Assembly (NCBI RefSeq): GCF_963977235.1
Contig: NZ_CAXBOD010000004.1
Coordinates: 72,544 to 136,543, forward strand
Length of the DNA: 64,000 nucleotides
Direction of reading: 5' to 3'
DNA from: Albimonas sp963977235
Lineage (GTDB): Bacteria; Pseudomonadota; Alphaproteobacteria; Rhodobacterales; Rhodobacteraceae
The notes beneath the pieces were generated by a model that had not been told where the DNA came from, searched no databases, and was given only the letters and a program-made list of their open reading frames with translations. Shown here piece by piece: positions 58,955-64,000 of the stretch (positions are counted from its first letter, which is position 1; every line of letters begins with the position of its first letter). The position numbers and the translations under genes are program-made.

Positions 58955-58973
58955 CCCCGGGTCAGGCCCGGGG
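58955..58973. repeat. Dispersed CCCCGGG palindrome, copy 3
   Basis: CCCCGGGTCAGGCCCGGGG lies 36 bases before the DgoK gene, inverted relative to the copy at 58763. The pair could form a larger structure or partially end transcription between the dehydratase and kinase genes. Confidence 0.7.
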
Positions 58974-59008
58974 CCCTCCCCACCGACCCGAGCGCGAAGC
59001 GACCCCCG

Positions 59009-59941
59009 ATGCCCGACGCCCACCGCCCCGCGACCCTCATCGCCCTCGACTGGGGCACCTCCTCGCTGCGCGCCTACCTGCTGGACGACGCGGGCGGGGT
59101 GCGCGACCACCGCGAAAGCCCCCACGGCATCCGCGCCCTGCCCGAGGGCGGTTTTCCGGCGGCCTTCGCCGAGGCCGTCCACGGCTGGCCCGAGGCGCTC
59201 CCGGTCCTGATGTCGGGCATGATCGGCGCCCGCTCCGGCTGGCGCGAGGCGCCCTATGCCGAGATCGGCCCGCAGGGCGTCGGCCCGGAGGAGCTGGCCG
59301 CCGACCTGACCGATATCGCCGACCTGACCGGCCGCCCCGCCTGGATCGTCCCCGGCGTCGCCGCCCGCGGCCCCTCCGGCCCCGACGTGATGCGCGGGGA
59401 GGAGACGCAGGTCGTGGGCGCCGGCCTCTCGGGCGGCACGGTGGCGCTGCCCGGCACCCACTCCAAATGGGTCGAGATCCGCGAGGGCCGCATCGCCGGC
59501 TTCCGCACCTCGATGACCGGGGAGCTTTACGCCGCCCTCTCGCGCCACACGATCCTGGCCGACACGCTCTCGCCTCCCGCCGATGCGGCCGAGGACGCGG
59601 CGGGCTTCGCCGAGGGGCTGGCGGCGGCCCGCGCGCTGGAGGCGCCGGGCGACCTGCTGGGCGCCTTCTTCTCGATCCGCGCCCGGGCGCTGTTCGCCGA
59701 GCTTTCCCCCGGCAGCACCGGCCCCTTCCTCTCGGGCCTGCTGATCGGGGCCGAGATCGCGGCCAACGCCGGGGCAGACTCCGGCCCGGTCCGCCTGATC
59801 GCCAACGCCGCGCTCGCCGCCCGCTACGCCACCGCGCTGACCGCGTGGGGGCGCGAGTCGCAGACGCTGCCCCCCGACATCGCCGCCGCCGGCCTCCACG
59901 CCCTCGCCCGCGCGGCCCGCCTGACCGGAGACGCAACATGA
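59009..59941 (+). CDS. dgoK: 2-Dehydro-3-deoxygalactonokinase DgoK
   Basis: A 310-residue sugar kinase of the DgoK family. The N-terminal phosphate loop is IALDWGTSSLRAYLLDD. The block LMSGMIGARSGWREAPY is diagnostic, and MRGEETQVVGA and LPGTHSKWVEI follow. It phosphorylates 2-keto-3-deoxygalactonate to the 6-phosphate. Its stop overlaps the DgoA start (ATGA), matching the De Ley-Doudoroff pathway order. No ribosome site better than GCGAAGCGA is seen. Confidence 0.94.
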   Translation: MPDAHRPATLIALDWGTSSLRAYLLDDAGGVRDHRESPHGIRALPEGGFPAAFAEAVHGWPEALPVLMSGMIGARSGWREAPYAEIGPQGVGPEELAADLTDIADLTGRPAWIVPGVAARGPSGPDVMRGEETQVVGAGLSGGTVALPGTHSKWVEIREGRIAGFRTSMTGELYAALSRHTILADTLSPPADAAEDAAGFAEGLAAARALEAPGDLLGAFFSIRARALFAELSPGSTGPFLSGLLIGAEIAANAGADSGPVRLIANAALAARYATALTAWGRESQTLPPDIAAAGLHALARAARLTGDAT

Positions 59942-60573
59942 TCGACCTCGACGCCGCGCTCGACCGCCTGCCGCTGCTCGCCATCCTGCGCGGCATCGCC
60001 CCGCCCGAGGCCCGCCCCGTCGGCGACGCGCTGGTTTCGGCCGGGTTCTCGATCCTCGAGGCGCCGCTGAACTCGCCCGAGCCCTACGACACCATCCGCC
60101 AGCTCGCCGAGGCCCATGGCGATACCTGCCTGATCGGCGCCGGCACCGTGCTGACGCCCGAGCAGGTGCAGCGCACCGCCGACGCCGGCGGGCGGATCGT
60201 CGTCTCGCCGAACTTCAACGCCGAGGTGGTGCGGGCGACCAAGCGGCTGGGGATGATCTCCTGCCCCGGCGTGTTCACCCCGTCCGAGGCCTTCGCCGCG
60301 CTCGACGCCGGCGCCGACTGCCTGAAGATCTTCCCCGGCGACGCCATCGCGCCGAAGTTCATCAAGGCGATCCGCGCGGTCCTGCCCGCCTCGGCCCGCA
60401 TCGTGGTCACGGGCGGCGTGGGCGCGGCGAACCTCGCCGAGTTCATGGAGGCCGGCGCCGACGGGGCGGGCATCGGCTCGGCCCTCTACAAGCCCGGCCG
60501 CCCGGCCGCCGAGGTCGGCGAGGTCGCCGCCCGGCTCGTCGTCGCCGTGCGCGCCGCGCGCGAGGCCGCGTGA
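59938..60573 (+). CDS. dgoA: 2-Dehydro-3-deoxy-6-phosphogalactonate aldolase DgoA
   Basis: A 211-residue class I aldolase of the KDPG/KDPGal family. It has LPLLAILRGIAPPEA, EAPLNSPEPYDTI and IGAGTVLTPEQVQ. The Schiff-base Lys is in DCLKIFPGDAI and the phosphate site is in VTGGVGAANLAEFM. The ILRGI and EAPLNSP segments are those of DgoA. It cleaves KDPGal to pyruvate and glyceraldehyde 3-phosphate. It is coupled to dgoK (ATGA) and to the PfkB kinase (stop and start share one base). Confidence 0.94.
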   Translation: MIDLDAALDRLPLLAILRGIAPPEARPVGDALVSAGFSILEAPLNSPEPYDTIRQLAEAHGDTCLIGAGTVLTPEQVQRTADAGGRIVVSPNFNAEVVRATKRLGMISCPGVFTPSEAFAALDAGADCLKIFPGDAIAPKFIKAIRAVLPASARIVVTGGVGAANLAEFMEAGADGAGIGSALYKPGRPAAEVGEVAARLVVAVRAAREAA

Positions 60574-61484
60574 TGGGCCTCGACCTCCTCTGCCTCGGCG
60601 AACCGCTGGTCGAGTTCAACGAGACCGAGCCCGGCCGGTGGCTGGAGGGGTTCGGCGGCGACGTGTCCAATGTGGCGATCGCGGCGGCCCGCCTCGGCGC
60701 CCGCTCGGGCGTGGCGAGCCGGCTGGGCACGGACGGGTTCGGCGACGCCCTGGCCCGGCTGTGGGCCGCCGAAGGAGTCGACGCCTCGGCCGTGGCGCGG
60801 GACCCCGAAGCGCCAACCGGCCTCTATTTCGTGCGCCACGGACCCGAGGGCCATGAATTCGAATACCGCCGCGCCGGCTCGGCCGCCGCCCGGATGACGC
60901 CGGCCGACCTGCCGCTGTCGGCGATCCGCGCGGCGCGCTGCCTGCACCTCTCGGGCATCAGCCAGGCGATCTCCCCCTCCGCCGCCGAGGCGGGGTTCGC
61001 GGCGATCGAGGCCGCCCGCGCCGCCGGCGTCCCCGTCTCCTACGACCCCAACCTGCGCCTGCGCCTGTGGTCGCTGGAGGACGCGCGCGAGACCATCCAC
61101 GCCGCCATGGCCAGGGTCGACATCGCGCTGCCGGGCCTCGACGACGCGCGCAAGCTGACCGGGCGGGAGGCGCCCGAGGCGATCTGCGACTTCTACCTCG
61201 ACCTCGGCGCAAGGGTCGTCGCCCTGACGATGGGATCCGAGGGGGTGATGGTCGCCACGGCTGAGACCCGCGTCTCGATCCCCGCCCGCAAGGCCGAGGC
61301 CGTCGACGCCACCGGCGCCGGCGACTGCTTCGACGGCGCCTTCCTGACCCGCTGGCTCGAGACCGGCGACGCCGAGGCCTCGGCCCGCTTCGCCTCCGCC
61401 GCGGCCTCCCTCTCGGTCGAGGGCTGGGGCGCCGTCGCTCCCCTGCCCCGCCGCGCGGCCGTCGAGGCGATGCTGGGCGCCTGA
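60573..61484 (+). CDS. PfkB-family sugar kinase (KdgK-like)
   Basis: A 303-residue ribokinase-fold enzyme. The substrate loop is in GGDVSNVAIAAARLGARSG. The anion hole and catalytic Asp are in DATGAGDCFDGAFLTRWLE. SYDPNLRLRLW is typical of 2-keto-3-deoxygluconate kinases. ATG 60573 shares a base with the DgoA stop; a GTG at 60570 is the alternative. A second 2-keto-3-deoxy acid kinase next to DgoK suggests the operon handles two epimeric intermediates, or that this enzyme phosphorylates another sugar. Confidence 0.9.
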   Translation: MGLDLLCLGEPLVEFNETEPGRWLEGFGGDVSNVAIAAARLGARSGVASRLGTDGFGDALARLWAAEGVDASAVARDPEAPTGLYFVRHGPEGHEFEYRRAGSAAARMTPADLPLSAIRAARCLHLSGISQAISPSAAEAGFAAIEAARAAGVPVSYDPNLRLRLWSLEDARETIHAAMARVDIALPGLDDARKLTGREAPEAICDFYLDLGARVVALTMGSEGVMVATAETRVSIPARKAEAVDATGAGDCFDGAFLTRWLETGDAEASARFASAAASLSVEGWGAVAPLPRRAAVEAMLGA

Positions 61485-61587
61485 CGCGCCCCCGCGACCC
61501 TGCGTCCGGTCCCGCACGGGGCGCCTTTCTTCGCCTCCCGGTTCCGGTTCATATGTCCGGACCAAAACAGCGAGGAGAGGGCGGGCG

Positions 61588-63867
61588 ATGACCTACCAGG
61601 GACGACGCGAGGATCCGCGGCTGACCACCGGCCAGGGGCGCTACACCGACGACGTCTCGCTGCCCGGGCAGCTGCACGCGGTGTTCCTGCGCTCGGATCA
61701 CGCCCACGGCCGGATCGAGACGCTGACCCTCGACGCGGCGCGCGAGGCGCCGGGGGTGCGCCTCGTCCTCACTCAGGACGACATCGCCGCGGCGGGCTGG
61801 CGGCGGACCGCGGCGGCCATGCCCTTCCCCGGCTTCGACGGCCCGCTGCTGGCGCCCGAATCCGCCGTCTTCGCCTATGACCGCGTCCGCCACGTCGGAG
61901 AGCCGCTGGCCGTGGTGATCGCCGACAGCGTCGCCCAGGGCCGCGACGCGCTGGAACTGGCCGAGGTCGAGATCGACCCCCTGCCCGCCGTCATCGACCC
62001 CGCCGGCGCGCTGGCCGAGGGCGCGCCCCAGCTGCACGACGCGATCCCCGGCAACCGGCCGTTCGAGTATCGCTTCGGCGACCCCGAGGCCGTCGCCGCC
62101 GCCTTCGCGACCGCCGCCCACCGCGTGCGTCTGGCCATGACCTCCGAGCGGGTGGTCCCCAACCCGATGGAGCCCAAGGCCGCCGTGGTGTCCTGGACGG
62201 ACGGCGTGCTCGACCTGCACGCGCCCAGCCAGGGCATGCAGGGCCTGCGCGACGCGCTGGTCTTCGCCACCGGCCTGCCGCCCGAGCAGGTCCGCGTCTT
62301 CGCGCAGGACGTCGGCGGCGCCTTTGGCGTGCGCGCCGACGCCTATCCCGAATACCTCGCCATCGCGCTCGCCTCGCGCATGCTCGGGCGGCCGGTGAAA
62401 TGGCTCTCGACCCGCTCCGAGACCATGGTCAGCGACTACATGGGCCGCGGCATCGTGATGGAGGCCGAGCTGGCGCTCGACGCCGAGGGGCGGTTCCTGG
62501 CGCTGAGCCACGACTGGATCGCCGATCTGGGCTCGCATCCCGGGACTTCGGGGCCGTTCACCTCGGTGATGAACGCCGCCGTGATGGCGACCGGCGCCTA
62601 CCGGATCCCGGCCATCGACGGGCGCGTGCGCCTGTGCGTGACCAACAAGACCCAGCTTGCCGCCTATCGCGGCGCCGCCCGGCCCGAAATGGCCTACGCG
62701 GTCGAGCGGCTGGTGGACGAGGCCGCGCGCCAGACCGGCCTCGACCGCGTCGCCCTGCGCCGGCTGAACGCGATCCCCGCCGACGCCTACCCCTACCCGA
62801 TCCCCACCGCGCCGATGCCCAGCGCCTACGACAGCGGCGACCTGCCCCGGCTGCTGGAGCAGGGGCTGGCCCTCTCGGACTGGGACGGGTTTCCCGCCCG
62901 TCGCGCGCAGGCCGAGGCCGCGGGCCTGTTGCGCGGCATCGGCTGCGCGCTGTTCGTCGAGCCCTCGGGCGGGGTGCTGCCTTCGGACGAGGCGGCGATC
63001 ACCTTCGAGGCGGACGGCACGGTGCTGCTGCATGAGCTCGCCGTGGCCTCCGGCCAGGGCCATGAGACGGTGTTCCCCGAGCTGGTCGCCCAGCGCCTCG
63101 AGATCGAGCCGGCGCTGATCAGCCTCAGCCTGCAGCGCAACAGCGGGCCGGCGACCAAGGGCGCGGGCGCGTTCGGCTCGCGCACGCTGATGTCCCAGGG
63201 CTCGGTGCTGGTCGAGTGCTCGCGCCAGGCCGTCGCAAAGGCCCGCGAGATCGCCGCGCGGGAGCTCGACGTCGCGCCCGACGACCTCGACTACGCGGAC
63301 GGCGCGTTCCGCTCGCGCGCCTCGAACCGCACGCTGGGTCTGATGGAGATCGCGGCCGCCCATCCCGGCGCGCTCGACACGACGGTCGAGCTGCCGAGCC
63401 CGCGCAACTTCCCCTCCGGCCTGCATGTGGCCGAGGTCGAGATCGACCCCGAGACCGGCGTCGCCCGGATCGAGCGCTACGCCGCGCTCGACGATTGCGG
63501 CGTGGTGGTGAACGGCACGCTGGTGGCCGGGCAGGTCTGGGGCGGGCTGATGCAGGGCCTGGGCCAGGTCTTCGGCGAGCGCTGCGTCTATGACGAGGAC
63601 GGCCAGTTCCTGACCGCGACCTTCATGGACTACTACATGCCGCGGGCGGACCTGCTGCCGGGCGCGACGGCGCTCGACAACCTCGAGATCCCCTCCCCGA
63701 CCAACGAGCTGGGCGCCAAGGGCGTGGGCGAGGCCGGCACGATCGGCGCCCTTCCCGCGGTGATGAACGCGATTCTGGACGCCCTCGCGCCGCGCGGGGT
63801 CGCGCGTTTCGACATGCCCGCCACCCCCCACCGCGTCTGGCAGGCCCTCCAGGACGCCGCCGCCTGA
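61588..63867 (+). CDS. Xanthine-dehydrogenase-family molybdopterin-binding (large) subunit
   Basis: A 759-residue large subunit of a molybdenum hydroxylase. The N-terminal hammerhead domain starts RLTTGQGRYTDDVSLPGQLH. Mo-cofactor blocks are QDVGGAFGVRADAYPEYLAI, AAYRGAARPEMAYAVERLVD and GAFGSRTLMSQGSV. The catalytic Glu is in GVGEAGTIGA near the C-terminus. The AYRGAARPE loop marks an aldehyde/xanthine-type rather than a CO-type enzyme. Such subunits need FAD and 2Fe-2S partners, which are not next to it in the window. It may oxidise a sugar aldehyde for the preceding operon, or be a separate unit. The upstream region has TCCGGA and a possible promoter. Confidence 0.93.
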   Translation: MTYQGRREDPRLTTGQGRYTDDVSLPGQLHAVFLRSDHAHGRIETLTLDAAREAPGVRLVLTQDDIAAAGWRRTAAAMPFPGFDGPLLAPESAVFAYDRVRHVGEPLAVVIADSVAQGRDALELAEVEIDPLPAVIDPAGALAEGAPQLHDAIPGNRPFEYRFGDPEAVAAAFATAAHRVRLAMTSERVVPNPMEPKAAVVSWTDGVLDLHAPSQGMQGLRDALVFATGLPPEQVRVFAQDVGGAFGVRADAYPEYLAIALASRMLGRPVKWLSTRSETMVSDYMGRGIVMEAELALDAEGRFLALSHDWIADLGSHPGTSGPFTSVMNAAVMATGAYRIPAIDGRVRLCVTNKTQLAAYRGAARPEMAYAVERLVDEAARQTGLDRVALRRLNAIPADAYPYPIPTAPMPSAYDSGDLPRLLEQGLALSDWDGFPARRAQAEAAGLLRGIGCALFVEPSGGVLPSDEAAITFEADGTVLLHELAVASGQGHETVFPELVAQRLEIEPALISLSLQRNSGPATKGAGAFGSRTLMSQGSVLVECSRQAVAKAREIAARELDVAPDDLDYADGAFRSRASNRTLGLMEIAAAHPGALDTTVELPSPRNFPSGLHVAEVEIDPETGVARIERYAALDDCGVVVNGTLVAGQVWGGLMQGLGQVFGERCVYDEDGQFLTATFMDYYMPRADLLPGATALDNLEIPSPTNELGAKGVGEAGTIGALPAVMNAILDALAPRGVARFDMPATPHRVWQALQDAAA

Positions 63868-63897
63868 GAGGCCGTTCCCGGGGCTGGCGGCGAGAGG

Positions 63898-63916
63898 CCC
63901 CGGGTCGGGCCCGGGG
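63898..63916. repeat. Dispersed CCCCGGG palindrome, copy 4
   Basis: CCCCGGGTCGGGCCCGGGG lies 31 bases after the hydroxylase stop. The last 84 bases of the window show no gene that I can support. Confidence 0.7.
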
Positions 63917-64000
63917 CGCGCACCGGCTCGACCCTCTCGCGGCGCCCCTGGCGGATCCTGGCCGCCGGGGGGAGGTCCGGGCGCCTCGCCCGCCGGCCCG

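Overview
The window is very GC-rich (about 70% by eye) and densely coded, with many 1-4 base stop/start overlaps (ATGA, GTGA, TGATG). The gene content points to an alphaproteobacterium of the order Rhodobacterales (Paracoccaceae/Roseobacter-like): TRAP transporters, many periplasmic binding proteins, a B12-riboswitch-controlled bluB, acuI, DgoK/DgoA sugar-acid enzymes and CaiB-type CoA-transferases. The genus cannot be fixed from the sequence alone. I see no tRNA, rRNA, CRISPR array, prophage or insertion sequence. The window looks like a run of adjacent catabolic and transport operons.

Region 1 (1-15.2 kb) is a divergon around a TetR regulator. Leftward runs a six-gene peptide-type ABC importer (two ATPases, two paralogous Tat-exported binding proteins, two permeases; the last permease is cut by the window edge). 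Rightward run a fused CaiB-type CoA-transferase, an enoyl-CoA hydratase, an APH-like phosphotransferase and an ACAD10/11-type acyl-CoA dehydrogenase. The last two match the kinase/dehydrogenase pair that processes 4-hydroxyacyl-CoAs (LvaA/LvaC). The same operator, GATTCCTGAC-N6-CAGGCT, lies in front of both arms, and both arms open with a small ORF that has a strong ribosome binding site and overlaps the first enzyme gene by ATGA. The inference is that the transporter feeds the CoA pathway.

Region 2 (15.3-23.1 kb) holds single genes: an MDR reductase, a patatin-like phospholipase, a second CoA-transferase, bluB with its cobalamin riboswitch, and an FAD-linked 2-hydroxyacid dehydrogenase. Region 3 (23.2-31.8 kb) is a LacI-controlled ABC importer with two different ATPases, a tiny membrane protein and a DhaK-DhaL fused dihydroxyacetone-type kinase. 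It is probably for glycerol, dihydroxyacetone or another small polyol or ketose. Region 4 (32-43.1 kb) carries two paralogous periplasmic sulfatases, an exported HAD phosphatase, and a complete MoxR-DUF58-DUF4381-BatA-BatB/TPR-BatD operon.

Region 5 (43.3-51.4 kb) has an SMP-30-type lactonase, an esterase, a BTAD-type DNA-binding protein fused to a complete alpha/beta hydrolase, acuI, two AhpD-like proteins, an auxin-efflux-type carrier and an AcuR-like TetR. A near-identical hairpin repeat flanks the esterase/regulator pair. Region 6 (51.4-63.9 kb) is a sugar-acid operon: a divergent LacI with two strong operators, a TRAP transporter, two unrelated sugar-acid dehydratases, DgoK, DgoA, a PfkB kinase and a molybdenum hydroxylase large subunit.

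Recurrent features are perfect hairpins after each of the four solute-binding-protein genes and dispersed CCCCGGG-type palindromes in intergenic DNA.
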